Assembly: GCA_030386295.1 (NCBI GenBank)
Contig: JANQAO010000002.1
Coordinates: 62,001 to 126,000, forward strand
Reading direction: 5' to 3'
Length of the DNA: 64,000 nt
From: Candidatus Persebacteraceae bacterium Df01
GTDB lineage: Bacteria > Pseudomonadota > Gammaproteobacteria > Tethybacterales > Persebacteraceae
Shown piece by piece: positions 53,511 through 62,083 of this stretch. The notes under the pieces are model-generated. The model was not told the DNA's origin, did no database searches, and saw nothing but the letters and a program-made list of their open reading frames with translations. Position numbers and translations under genes: made by a program. Numbering within the stretch: position 1 is the first letter of the stretch; every line of letters starts with the position of its first letter.

Positions 53511-54490
53511 AATAATTTGTGCCGTAGTAAATCGTGAAATGAAAGTGCACCTACCAGTCGTTTACCTTCCGTCACCGCCAGATGATTTAATTTGTGCGCG
53601 CGCATTAATTGTAATGCATCTACCGCCAGCATAGTGGCGGGAATGTTTTGCGGTTGTACCGTCATTAGGTCAGCGATAACGGAATTAGAAAAATCTTTTT
53701 TTGCTTCCACAGCACGACGCAAATCACCATCGGTAAAAATGCCGCGCAAGTCATCCGCTGGCGATATCGCTAGCACCATACCCATGCGTTTTTTTGTCAT
53801 TTCTACCAAAGCAGCGGTAAAGGGGGCAGTTTCTTGCACCACTGGCAAGTCATCACCATGGCGCATAACATCTCCGGCGCGCATAAGCAGCCGTCGCCCT
53901 AGTACCCCTGATGGATGTGAGCGTGCAAAATCATCAGCGGAAAAACCACGCGCTTCCAACAGTGTCAGCGCCAATGCATCCGTAAGTGCCAATGCCGCCG
54001 TAGCACTAGCGGTCGGCGCCAGATTGAGTGGACACGCCTCACGTGTTACACACACTTCAAGCGCAACATCCGCGGCACGCGCCAATGCCGATTCGGCATT
54101 ACCTACAATAACGACAAGTTGTACTTCTAACCGTCGCAACGCGGGTAATAATTCCAGCACTTCTTTACTTTCTCCAGAGTGCGACAGAGCCAGTAACACG
54201 TCACCAGCGGCTACCATGCCAACATCACCGTGTCCAGCTTCGGTGGGATGCATAAAAAATGCCGGCGTCCCTGTGGATGCTAGCGTTGCCGCCGCTTTGC
54301 GGGCAATGTGTCCCGACTTACCGACGCCGGTACACACGACTTTACCGCTACAATGATGTAACAATTCAACGGCGTGGACAAAAGGTTTTCCTAATCCAGC
54401 GCGCACCACTGCCAGCGCTTCGCCTTCAATATCAAATACCCGGCGAGCGGCTGCTAACCAGTGAGCACCATTAGCAACGATGCCTACCAC
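53507..54490 (-). CDS. kdsD: Arabinose-5-phosphate isomerase (KdsD/KpsF)
   Basis: Converts ribulose 5-phosphate to arabinose 5-phosphate, the first step of Kdo synthesis. An N-terminal SIS domain (VVCTGVGKSGHIARKAAATL, then FMHPTEAGHGDVGM and LALSHSGES) is followed by two CBS domains (about 205-327, with GIFTDGDLRRAVE). 327 residues. It overlaps the ExeA-like gene by seven bases and kdsC by four. Confidence 0.95.
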   Translation of the reverse strand: MVGIVANGAHWLAAARRVFDIEGEALAVVRAGLGKPFVHAVELLHHCSGKVVCTGVGKSGHIARKAAATLASTGTPAFFMHPTEAGHGDVGMVAAGDVLLALSHSGESKEVLELLPALRRLEVQLVVIVGNAESALARAADVALEVCVTREACPLNLAPTASATAALALTDALALTLLEARGFSADDFARSHPSGVLGRRLLMRAGDVMRHGDDLPVVQETAPFTAALVEMTKKRMGMVLAISPADDLRGIFTDGDLRRAVEAKKDFSNSVIADLMTVQPQNIPATMLAVDALQLMRAHKLNHLAVTEGKRLVGALSFHDLLRHKLL

Positions 54491-56106
54491 AGCGATTTAG
54501 ACTCTTCCCATGAAACGGCAGTTTTTTGTGCAAACGGACGTCCACCAACAAAATAACGCGGCAAATTATTAACAAAAACTTCGGCATCTTGCTGCGACGG
54601 GTACACACCATAAGTAATGACAAAACGATTACCGCTGCTCAATTGCACCGGATACACCATCACATTGCGCAGTGGATAAAAATCGGAAAAATGTCGCAAG
54701 AAACGCTCCAAAAACACGCTGCGTTTTTGGTCTACGGTAATCAGTCGTGCCGTATAAAAACGGAAGTCAACATTGTCACTAAGCCACGTTTGCGTGGCGT
54801 TCAACCGCAGGCGCAAGTAGCTATTAGCTGGCATCCAACCCCATTTTTCGTTATCTTCCAAACCGGCGCCACGCAAATCTGCACTCTCCCATCCTGCTTT
54901 TTTTTCGGTAGAAACGGCTGGAGCATTGTGATTTTCTGCCGCCGCGGCAATTTCCGCTGCCAGATTATCGGTATTGACTTCCTTGTTTCCTTGCATGGCG
55001 GCGATAACCGACATAAGATCCTCACTCGGAGTTGATGCTACCGTAACCGACACTACGGCGGTAATAATTCGCACTGGCGCGGTTATAACTTCCTGTTTTT
55101 CAACGGCTTGAGCTGCCGCCGTTATTGTCAATGTCGTGGTTACGGCAGACGTTAACGAAACAGCATTATTTTGTTCCAGCGGTTCCACTCTAAGATAACT
55201 GCCAATGGCAACCGCTAGCACCACGCAAGCAGCAAGCGAAGTACCAATAGTCAGTTGCAATGATAATCGTCGCGCCTGCTCTGAACGATAGCGCATGCGA
55301 CCAAATTTAGCATCTTTGACGGCACGTTTGACATCTATATATTGCACTTTTTCAGAGCTTCGTTCAAATGCCGAAAGCATCGCCTTATCACACAAAACGT
55401 TAATTCGCCGTGATAACCCTTGCGAAACAGCAGCGACAAGTTGGCAACCGTCTTTGGTAAATAATGTGCCACCGTTATAGCCAGCAGCATTAAGTCGCGT
55501 CGTAATGTAATCGCGAACATCATCACGATTAAATGGTTTCAAGGTAAGTGCCACCGTGATACGTTCACGCAATTGACGCATATTTTGGTGAGACAATTTA
55601 TCCAGTAATTCGGGCTGACCAAACAATGCAATTTGCAGTAATTTATGACGGCTGGTTTCAAGGTTAGATAACAGTCGAATTTCTTCCAATGATTCGTCCG
55701 GCATGGCTTGCGCCTCATCAATAAATACCACCACTCGCTTGCCTTCGGCATGGCGTTCAATTAAGTGATTTTGTAGCCGCCGCACTGTGTCAGGACGGTT
55801 GGTGTCAACTTCTAATTCTAATTCCTCACAGATATTGTAAAGAATCTCGCGCCCCGATAGGCTGGGGTTAGCGATGTACACCAGCTCCACCTGCTCAGGC
55901 AATTTTTCTTCCAGCGTTCGCAGCAGCATGGTTTTACCACTACCAACTTCGCCGGTCACCATCATAATACCTTCACCCACTTCAATGGCATATTGCAGAG
56001 CATGCAAAATTTCACCGCGCCGCCCACCGCCGTAAAAAAATTCCGTTGTTGGCGTTATTTTAAAAGGCGCCTCGCGCAGCCCAAAATGTCGCAAATACAG
56101 ATTCAT
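54484..56106 (-). CDS. ExeA-like AAA ATPase with membrane helix and SPOR-like C-terminus
   Basis: 540 residues. The first ~265 form an ExeA/MshM-type ATPase: LREAPFKITPTTEFFYGGG, Walker A GEVGSGKT (52-59), Walker B RVVVFIDEAQAMPDE and LRERITVALTLKPF. One membrane helix follows at about 287-306 (SLAACVVLAVAIGSYL), then a low-complexity Thr/Ala-rich linker. A C-terminal domain ends VITYGVYPSQQDAEVFVNNL, which resembles a SPOR-like peptidoglycan-binding fold. ExeA-type ATPases help secretin or pilus complexes cross the cell wall, or work with exopolysaccharide loci. No secretin or pilus gene is nearby. It overlaps the sigma-54 activator by four bases. Confidence 0.85.
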   Translation of the reverse strand: MNLYLRHFGLREAPFKITPTTEFFYGGGRRGEILHALQYAIEVGEGIMMVTGEVGSGKTMLLRTLEEKLPEQVELVYIANPSLSGREILYNICEELELEVDTNRPDTVRRLQNHLIERHAEGKRVVVFIDEAQAMPDESLEEIRLLSNLETSRHKLLQIALFGQPELLDKLSHQNMRQLRERITVALTLKPFNRDDVRDYITTRLNAAGYNGGTLFTKDGCQLVAAVSQGLSRRINVLCDKAMLSAFERSSEKVQYIDVKRAVKDAKFGRMRYRSEQARRLSLQLTIGTSLAACVVLAVAIGSYLRVEPLEQNNAVSLTSAVTTTLTITAAAQAVEKQEVITAPVRIITAVVSVTVASTPSEDLMSVIAAMQGNKEVNTDNLAAEIAAAAENHNAPAVSTEKKAGWESADLRGAGLEDNEKWGWMPANSYLRLRLNATQTWLSDNVDFRFYTARLITVDQKRSVFLERFLRHFSDFYPLRNVMVYPVQLSSGNRFVITYGVYPSQQDAEVFVNNLPRYFVGGRPFAQKTAVSWEESKSLW

Positions 56107-57476
56107 AAAGTGCCTCCAAAATCTTGCCGCAATTGGCGACGAAGTTGTGTTGTTGATATTTTAAGTATTGCTGCCGCTTGTGTTTCATCATCGTTGCAGC
56201 GGACGAGTGTTTCGCGAACAAAAACAGCACCAATTTCATCAAGCAATACTGGCAGTGATAAATTTTTGCTTTGCAATAAACTGTTGGCAAAACGATGTAA
56301 TTCCGCTGCGCGCGCACCATCATCAAAGTCCTCGCCGGGATAAAATTCTGCTGTCACGGTGTCTTCGTCCACCATTCCACCACCACATTTAATCTGCAAT
56401 CGGGCAACGATGTTGCGTAGTTCGCGAGTATTGCCAGGAAAACGGTAAGCTCGCCAGATAGCTTCAGCACCAGGCGTCAGCTCAAATGGGAGAGCGTGCA
56501 TGTCTTTGGCGATACGGGTACGGAAGTGTGCGAGTAGCACAAAACGGTCTTCAGCCAGCTCGCGTAGTGGTGGAGTAGACAATACAAAAGCACTTAACCG
56601 ATGGTACAAGTCGCGACGAAAATCACCACCAATGCGATTGGTCGCTGCAACAATACGCGCTGCACACTGACGCGGACGAGTTTCGCCAACGCGGCTGTAT
56701 TCACCAGTTTCTACGGCACGCAACAGTTTACCTTGCGTTGACGGCGATAAGTCGGCAATTTCATCCAAAAACAAAGTTCCATCTTCGGCATCGCCCAATA
56801 AACCAGCACTGGCGATGGCAGCACCAGTAAAAGCCCCCTTGGCATGGCCAAACAACGTTGGCTCAGCCAGATGATCGGGAATGGTGGCGCAATTAATTGG
56901 CAAAAAGGCTTTGCCAGCACGGCTATTTTCGTGTAGAGCACGGGCAACTAACTCTTTGCCAGTGCCAGTTTCACCGCGGATAAGTACCGGAAAAGGCGCC
57001 GCCGATGCTTGCGCAATACTTTGACGCAAATTCACGATTGCCGGTGAGTCGCCGACCAAACCCATATTACGACGAGCCAGTGTGAGCATTTTTTTACACG
57101 ATAGTAATTTGTCACGCAAAACGTTAGGCTCACAAGGTTTTTCCACATAATCACCTGCGCCCAACGCTCGCGCTCGCTGAGCATGACGACGAGCTTCCTG
57201 CCCCGATACCACAACAATAGCACAGTCGGGCGAAGCCGCTTGAATCAGACGAATAGCGGCAAAACCCTCATCCGGCCGATGCGGTACCGGTGGCAGTCCT
57301 AAATCTACCAAAGCGCAATCCGGCGGCTGCGGTGACTGTTGTAAGGCACTTTTAACTTCAGCAACGTTGTGGGCACCAATAATGGAAAAATCCTCGTTCA
57401 AATAACCACTCAGTGCGTCCTGGATAAGTGAATCATCATCCACAATTAGCAGCAGCGGTTTAGCAGACACAGTCAA
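56103..57476 (-). CDS. Sigma-54-dependent response regulator (PrsR/NtrC-like)
   Basis: 457 residues in three domains. The receiver domain has acidic residues Asp13-15 and the phosphorylated Asp58 in CALVDLGLPPVP. The AAA+ domain has Walker A GETGTGKELVARAL and the sigma-54 contact loop GAFTGA in GHAKGAFTGAAI. A Fis-type helix-turn-helix ends the protein (DETQAAAILKISTTQLRRQL). The receiver pattern resembles the PEP-CTERM-associated regulators (PrsR). No histidine kinase lies nearby. Targets are unknown, but rpoN is in the same run, 5 kb downstream. Confidence 0.9.
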   Translation of the reverse strand: MTVSAKPLLLIVDDDSLIQDALSGYLNEDFSIIGAHNVAEVKSALQQSPQPPDCALVDLGLPPVPHRPDEGFAAIRLIQAASPDCAIVVVSGQEARRHAQRARALGAGDYVEKPCEPNVLRDKLLSCKKMLTLARRNMGLVGDSPAIVNLRQSIAQASAAPFPVLIRGETGTGKELVARALHENSRAGKAFLPINCATIPDHLAEPTLFGHAKGAFTGAAIASAGLLGDAEDGTLFLDEIADLSPSTQGKLLRAVETGEYSRVGETRPRQCAARIVAATNRIGGDFRRDLYHRLSAFVLSTPPLRELAEDRFVLLAHFRTRIAKDMHALPFELTPGAEAIWRAYRFPGNTRELRNIVARLQIKCGGGMVDEDTVTAEFYPGEDFDDGARAAELHRFANSLLQSKNLSLPVLLDEIGAVFVRETLVRCNDDETQAAAILKISTTQLRRQLRQDFGGTL

Positions 57477-57772
57477 TCAACCAAGCTCACAACGCCATCA
57501 GCAACTTGCAGCGGATAAGTTTTGAGTGGCATATCGGCTTCTTCTAGCGGCTCACCATCTGCTAATCGCCATGTCCAAAAGTGTAGACAACAAACCAAAG
57601 TGCCATTTACCACTTCACCATCCGCCAACGGCGCTTCCTGATGTGGACACAATCCTTGTACCGCATAATAATTGTCATTGTGCCGCACAACAACAATAGG
57701 TTCATCGTCTGGTCCCACACATTCCAACGGTATATCATCTTCTAAATCGGTAACTTTACATAATTCAAACAT
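57473..57772 (-). CDS. Rieske [2Fe-2S] ferredoxin (NirD/TmoC-like)
   Basis: Small Rieske protein of 99 residues with no signal peptide. Cluster ligands are in CPHQEAPL (Cys42, His44) and CCLHFW (Cys61, His64). LADGEPLEEADMPLKTYPLQ matches Rieske ferredoxins of oxygenase systems, such as toluene 4-monooxygenase ferredoxin. No oxygenase or reductase is adjacent. It could serve the Rieske oxygenase at 28-29 kb, but that is speculation. It shares one base with the end of the tolC-like gene and four with the regulator. Confidence 0.87.
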   Translation of the reverse strand: MFELCKVTDLEDDIPLECVGPDDEPIVVVRHNDNYYAVQGLCPHQEAPLADGEVVNGTLVCCLHFWTWRLADGEPLEEADMPLKTYPLQVADGVVSLVD

Positions 57773-59082
57773 TAATGATTTTCCTCTCTTTCCATATTAA
57801 AGAGATTTTCTAATTGAATAACAAAATCGTCATCTAATTCGCCAGACAAGGCAAAAAGACCGGCTATGTGGCGCAAATAATCATAACGCGCCCGCCGTAA
57901 TTGTAGCCGCGTATCAAATAACGCTTCTTCTGCATCCAACACGTCGGCAGCGGTACGCACACCGTTTGCATATCCCGTTTCTTCTGCTTCCAACGCTGCT
58001 GCCGAAGATGCCTCAGCAGATTTGAATGCCTCCGCCTGCGCCCGCGCTGCCGTCGCTTGTCGATGTAACCGGCTGCTTTGGCGAATAATGTTATCTTCCA
58101 CCGCCCGCAAATTTTCCCGTGCAACAATAATATTTTGCTTTAGACGGCGGTGTTTCGCCCATATCTCACCACCACTATAAAGCGATTGTTCTAGTGCCAA
58201 AACCACTTCCTCCCGGTGATTGTCCAAGCTACCACTGGCTTCAGTACGAGCACTTATTGACAAGCGAGGGAAAAGTGCCGTTTTTGCTGACTGTGATAAC
58301 AAAACATCCGCTTCTAATTCCGCTCGCGCTGCTGCCACTAAATGGGAGCCCTGCTGCACCCGCAACAACCAGTCATCCTGTGCTGCCAATAATGGAAAAT
58401 TGCTTTCTTTGCCGGTCAATCGCATCCGTTGACCGCGGAGTGCTGTCAATTCACGCAATGCGTCTTGTGCCAGCTCTTCGTCTTGTTGGTATTGCAGCAA
58501 ATCGGCACGCACTCGCGCCAAAAACGCCTGCGCTTCCAACACGTCCACTCGCGTGCCAGCACCGGCTTCGGCAAACGCCTCAGCACGCGTCAATTGTGTG
58601 CGAGCGACAGTAAATCGCGTTTCGGTCAGCCTCACCAAATCCGAGGCCTGTTGCAGATCCAGCCAAGCAGCAATAACCGACAACTGCAAATTTTGTTCTT
58701 GTGCTAAATAAATGGATTCAGCCACGCGCACTGTCCAAAGAGCAGATTCATAATTTAATTTTAGTGGTAGATTGAAAAGCTGCTGCGATAAGCTCATGAA
58801 CGTGCGATTTTTGCGGGCACTAAAATCGCTGTGCACCGGTCTCTCTACACCCATATTTAACTGCGGCAACAAGCCAGCTTTAGCAATATCATCAGTTTCG
58901 CTAGCAGCAGCCAACTGCGCCCGCTGTGCCGCGAGCATAGCATTGTTTTCTATTGCCAATTGCATCAGCCGAGTGAGACTCGCAGATTTGTCAGCACTTT
59001 CCTGCGCCAGCGGTGGCGGTGCAGATACCAACATAATCAGCGCAAAAATACAATATTGCGCCAAACGTCTAATTTTTATCAT
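57772..59082 (-). CDS. TolC family outer membrane efflux protein
   Basis: Outer-membrane channel of type I secretion or multidrug efflux. I start at the ATG at 59082, giving 436 residues with a signal peptide (IRRLAQYCIFALIMLVSAPPPLAQ). Two repeats of long heptad helices follow (AEAGAGTRVDVLEAQAFLAR, and YANGVRTAADVLDAEEALFD), the OEP pattern. The open frame runs 49 codons further upstream, but that would remove the signal peptide from the N-terminus. A PCMT-family gene 67 bp upstream is the usual neighbour in Betaproteobacteria. No membrane fusion or inner-membrane pump gene is present. Confidence 0.9.
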   Translation of the reverse strand: MIKIRRLAQYCIFALIMLVSAPPPLAQESADKSASLTRLMQLAIENNAMLAAQRAQLAAASETDDIAKAGLLPQLNMGVERPVHSDFSARKNRTFMSLSQQLFNLPLKLNYESALWTVRVAESIYLAQEQNLQLSVIAAWLDLQQASDLVRLTETRFTVARTQLTRAEAFAEAGAGTRVDVLEAQAFLARVRADLLQYQQDEELAQDALRELTALRGQRMRLTGKESNFPLLAAQDDWLLRVQQGSHLVAAARAELEADVLLSQSAKTALFPRLSISARTEASGSLDNHREEVVLALEQSLYSGGEIWAKHRRLKQNIIVARENLRAVEDNIIRQSSRLHRQATAARAQAEAFKSAEASSAAALEAEETGYANGVRTAADVLDAEEALFDTRLQLRRARYDYLRHIAGLFALSGELDDDFVIQLENLFNMEREENH

Positions 59083-59149
59083 AGAAAAATCTACGGCGAC
59101 AATACCATAATAAAACGTTATACAGAGCACTAATGACGCCACTTGACAC

Positions 59150-59812
59150 TCAAAATGTGAATGTAGGAAGTAATGGCGCGTTTTGTAGTGGTGGTAAGCA
59201 GGTTTCCAAAATACTTTTGCGCAATACAATGTCAGACGTGCGTTTTTCTAGTAAAGTGAGCGTCATCACCGGAGCTGTTCCTTCCACCGCCAACAGCCGT
59301 CCACCATTTTTAAGTTGGCGCAGAAAATTTGGCGAAATGACCGGCGTAGAAGCAGTGAGCACAATGGCGTCGTAGAGTTCACCCGACAACGTCCCGCACG
59401 CACCATCTGCCGTACGAATGGTGACATTATTGACACCATGCGATTGCAAACGAGTAGTGGCTGCGGCAGATAATTCTGGAATAATTTCCATACTCACCAC
59501 TTTCGCCGTCAAGCGACCGAGCAGGGCTGCAAAAAAACCACTCCCCGTTCCTATGTGCAACACTTCTTCATGTTTGTGTAACGCCAACGTTTGTAGCATG
59601 CGGGCTTCCAACTTAGGCTCTAACATAAACTGACCATGACCAATTGGCAATTCAACGTCGGCATAGGCCAAATCTTTTAAAGCGGCGGCGGCAACAAAAT
59701 CTGCCCGTCGAATATCGTCGTACAACGACAGCACAGCGTTATCCAGCACATCCCAAGTGCGTATTTGCTGTTCAATCATATTAGTTCGGCTTTGTTGTAG
59801 ATAAGCGGTCAT
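59150..59812 (-). CDS. Protein-L-isoaspartate O-methyltransferase family protein
   Basis: SAM methyltransferase of 220 residues with the PCMT layout: MIEQQIRTWDVLD at the start, a conserved GHGQFMLEPKLEARMLQTLAL and motif I VLHIGTGSGFFAALLG. The enzyme repairs isoaspartate in damaged proteins. This subgroup, next to tolC, lacks strict conservation of the Pcm substrate loop (GHGQFMLEP in place of GQTISQP-like), so activity on isoaspartate is not certain. First gene of the long minus-strand run. Confidence 0.82.
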   Translation of the reverse strand: MTAYLQQSRTNMIEQQIRTWDVLDNAVLSLYDDIRRADFVAAAALKDLAYADVELPIGHGQFMLEPKLEARMLQTLALHKHEEVLHIGTGSGFFAALLGRLTAKVVSMEIIPELSAAATTRLQSHGVNNVTIRTADGACGTLSGELYDAIVLTASTPVISPNFLRQLKNGGRLLAVEGTAPVMTLTLLEKRTSDIVLRKSILETCLPPLQNAPLLPTFTF

Positions 59813-59842
59813 TTTTCACTCAAAAAGTTAGCATAGCACCAA

Positions 59843-59931
59843 TGGTACCGAGAAGAGGACTCGAACCTCCACAAGACTTGCGTCTCACTAGGGCCTGAAC
59901 CTAGCGCGTCTACCAATTCCGCCATCTCGGC
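59843..59931 (-). tRNA. tRNA-Leu (anticodon CAG)
   Basis: Minus-strand class II tRNA of 89 bases with CCA encoded. The acceptor stem GCCGAGA pairs with TCTCGGT (the last pair G-T). The anticodon stem CTAGG/CCTAG encloses the loop TTCAGGC, anticodon CAG, reading CUG. The variable arm is long, as in leucine tRNAs (TGAGACGCAAGTCTTGTG region), and the T arm contains GGTTCGAGTCC. Confidence 0.95.
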
Positions 59932-59959
59932 AATTGCGGGCTAAAAAAGCGTATTTTAT

Positions 59960-59971
59960 TATAATGAGAGG
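59960..59971 (+). promoter_or_regulatory. -10 element and ribosome site before hisI
   Basis: Perfect TATAAT at 59960-59965 followed at once by GAGAGG (59966-59971), 11 bases before the hisI ATG. A TTGCGG at 59934-59939 could be a poor -35 with a 20-base spacer. If transcription starts near 59972 the ribosome site would be lost, so the true promoter may lie further up. Confidence 0.25.
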
Positions 59972-59982
59972 CAAACACCGTC

Positions 59983-60402
59983 ATGACCGATAACTTCTTT
60001 TTTTTGCTGGAAAACGCCGATACTGGCAGCAGCCACACCTTGGCTGATACGTTGTCGGCATTGCGATTTAACGAACAAGGCTTATTACCCGTTGTAACTC
60101 AGTGTGCCACCAGCAAGCGAGTGCTGATGATGGCGTGGATGAATGCCGACGCTCTGACACAAACTCTGCGTGACGGCGAGATGGTGTATTTTTCGCGCCG
60201 CCGGCAAATGTTGTGGCGCAAAGGCGAAACTTCTGGCTGCACACAACGACTGCAAGCACTATTTGTGGACTGTGATGGCGATACCTTGTTGGCACAAGTA
60301 GAACAAACCGGTCCCGCCTGCCACACACGCCGTCCGTCATGTTTTTATTTGCGATTAACCGCCAATAGTTTGACATTACAAAAAAACGCACTCACCGAAT
60401 AA
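59983..60402 (+). CDS. hisI: Phosphoribosyl-AMP cyclohydrolase
   Basis: Third step of histidine synthesis, opening the purine ring of PR-AMP. Metal ligands lie in FVDCDGDTLLAQVEQTGPAC (acidic cluster and cysteine), followed by HTRRPSCFY. VLMMAWMNADAL and YFSRRRQMLWRKGETSG are signatures. 139 residues, the monofunctional form. It is isolated from other his genes here; a hisE partner is not in the window. Confidence 0.95.
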   Translation: MTDNFFFLLENADTGSSHTLADTLSALRFNEQGLLPVVTQCATSKRVLMMAWMNADALTQTLRDGEMVYFSRRRQMLWRKGETSGCTQRLQALFVDCDGDTLLAQVEQTGPACHTRRPSCFYLRLTANSLTLQKNALTE

Positions 60403-60462
60403 TTTTTTGAGAACGCACCCTTGACCTTATGTACGTGCACATTTTTTACTACAAAATAATTT

Positions 60463-61449
60463 CTACACGTTGTCAAGAATGAGTTGACTCATATCAAAAA
60501 TTGCTGACGCATATTTGAAACTTTTGTTATAGCGCGTCAGCGCATAAAAATTTTGTGTGCCAATACGATATTCGGTGTCATAACGATTTTCTAAATCTAC
60601 CAGCAAATATTTCCCCGCGGCAGGTGTTTGCGATGAAGCCGACAATCCGGCTTCCCGTAACTCTTCCCAGCTAAACAGCGGCTTGTAATCATTGTTGCGT
60701 GTGGCCTCAATTAACGGCCTCATGTCACCACGTGTAGACACCGAATAGGCAATTGGATCGCCTTTTTGCCAACCATGAATATTGAGAAAATTGCCAATAC
60801 TGCCAACAGCATCGACGACAGCAAACAAATTAGCGCGCCCATCACCGTCAAAATCCACAGCAAATCGCTTGGCGCTACTGGGCAAAAATTGCGGCAACCC
60901 AAAAGCACCGGCGTACGACCCTCGCAAAACAGCAGGATCAAATTTGGATTGTCTCGCATAAATTAAAAAATATGCCAGCTCTTCTTGAAATTCTCGTGCG
61001 CGCCGCGGATAGGCAAAAGCCAATGTTGCGAGCGAACGCGCTATTGAGAAATCTCCCAGATAATTGCCGTAATTTGTTTCAATTCCCAAAATAGCAGTAA
61101 TAATTTGTGCTGGTACACCGTAAGACTCCTCCGCCCTTTTTAACACGTCAATATGGCGGCGATAAAAACGTGCGCCAGCAACGACCTTACGCGGTTTAAG
61201 TAACCGACTTTTGTAATCTCGCCAATACACTTTTCTATTCGGTGCCACTGGCTCGTCCATTAGCTCAATAACCCGCTCGCTAACTTCCAAAGACGCAAAA
61301 AAAGCTCGTAATTCCGCCGGTACAAATGCGTGTTCAACTCGCATGTGCAAAATAAAATCTTCTACGCCAGGCAAATCCAAAACCTTCGTTCCAGCCTTTA
61401 CTGGCAAAGGAAAAATCGCCATACACGCTAAAAAATGTCGCCTATTCAT
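60463..61449 (-). CDS. mltB: Lytic murein transglycosylase B
   Basis: Cleaves peptidoglycan glycan strands to anhydromuropeptides. The signal region is MNRRHFLACMAIFPLPVKAG, without a lipobox cysteine at a convincing place. The catalytic glutamate is Glu124 in GIETNYGNYLG. SYAGAFGLPQFLPSSAKRFA and DFDGDGRANLF are strongly typical of MltB. 328 residues. Single gene, convergent with hisI. Confidence 0.94.
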   Translation of the reverse strand: MNRRHFLACMAIFPLPVKAGTKVLDLPGVEDFILHMRVEHAFVPAELRAFFASLEVSERVIELMDEPVAPNRKVYWRDYKSRLLKPRKVVAGARFYRRHIDVLKRAEESYGVPAQIITAILGIETNYGNYLGDFSIARSLATLAFAYPRRAREFQEELAYFLIYARQSKFDPAVLRGSYAGAFGLPQFLPSSAKRFAVDFDGDGRANLFAVVDAVGSIGNFLNIHGWQKGDPIAYSVSTRGDMRPLIEATRNNDYKPLFSWEELREAGLSASSQTPAAGKYLLVDLENRYDTEYRIGTQNFYALTRYNKSFKYASAIFDMSQLILDNV

Positions 61450-61602
61450 ATCGTTATTTTAACCGCATCGCCCAATTCAACCTGATAAACAATGTTTTTG
61501 CGCAGTGAAAATTGTAGATTCTTTCAAAAACATGCCCTTATTTCAGTGTCCTAACAATCCAAGTGCTGGGATATTTATTTTCGCCATGCGCCAATAATAG
61601 AT

Positions 61603-61608
61603 TATAAT
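61603..61608 (+). promoter_or_regulatory. Likely promoter of rplM-rpsI
   Basis: Perfect TATAAT, with TTCGCC (61580-61585) at a 17-base spacer as a weak -35. The ATG of rplM lies 29 bases after the -10, leaving a leader of about 23 bases with no clear ribosome site and no room for a structured regulator. The rest of the 188-bp gap (61450-61637) shows nothing else. Confidence 0.4.
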
Positions 61609-61637
61609 TTGGGAATCCTGCAATATTTCGCAACAAA

Positions 61638-62078
61638 ATGAATTCTCCTACTAGACAAATCAAAGAAAAAGACATTGAAATACGGCGGCAATGGTTGCTG
61701 TATGATGCCAGCAGCGCCGTACTAGGGCGCTTGGCCAGCGTTATTGCGTATCGGTTACGTGGTAAACACAAACCTGTTTATGCTCCGCACTTGGATGTTG
61801 GCGACTTTGTGGTGGTAGTGAACGCCGAAAAAGTGCGCGTTACTGGCAACAAAGAAAACAACAAGATGTATTATCGTCACACTGGCTACCCGGGTGGTTT
61901 GCGCGAGATGCCGTTGCATCGCCTGCGCGAAACCCATCCAGATCGTATTCTCAAGAACGCCGTTCGTGGTATGCTTCCCAAAGGCCCACTCGGGCGTAAA
62001 ATGTTATCCAAATTAAAAATTTACACTGGGCAAGCGCATCCACACGCTGCACAAAATCCACAACCTCAGGAAAATTAA
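61638..62078 (+). CDS. rplM: 50S ribosomal protein L13
   Basis: Early-assembly protein of the large subunit. WLLYDASSAVLGRLASVIAY and YYRHTGYPGGLREMPLHRL are signature segments. 146 residues, including a C-terminal extension. Followed after 5 bp by rpsI in the universal rplM-rpsI operon. Confidence 0.98.
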   Translation: MNSPTRQIKEKDIEIRRQWLLYDASSAVLGRLASVIAYRLRGKHKPVYAPHLDVGDFVVVVNAEKVRVTGNKENNKMYYRHTGYPGGLREMPLHRLRETHPDRILKNAVRGMLPKGPLGRKMLSKLKIYTGQAHPHAAQNPQPQEN

Positions 62079-62083
62079 TCACC

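Noticed and set aside
59082-59229. Longer tolC-like start giving 485 residues
   Set aside because: It would place about 49 residues before a well-formed signal peptide and read into the PCMT-family gene; the ATG at 59082 is better.
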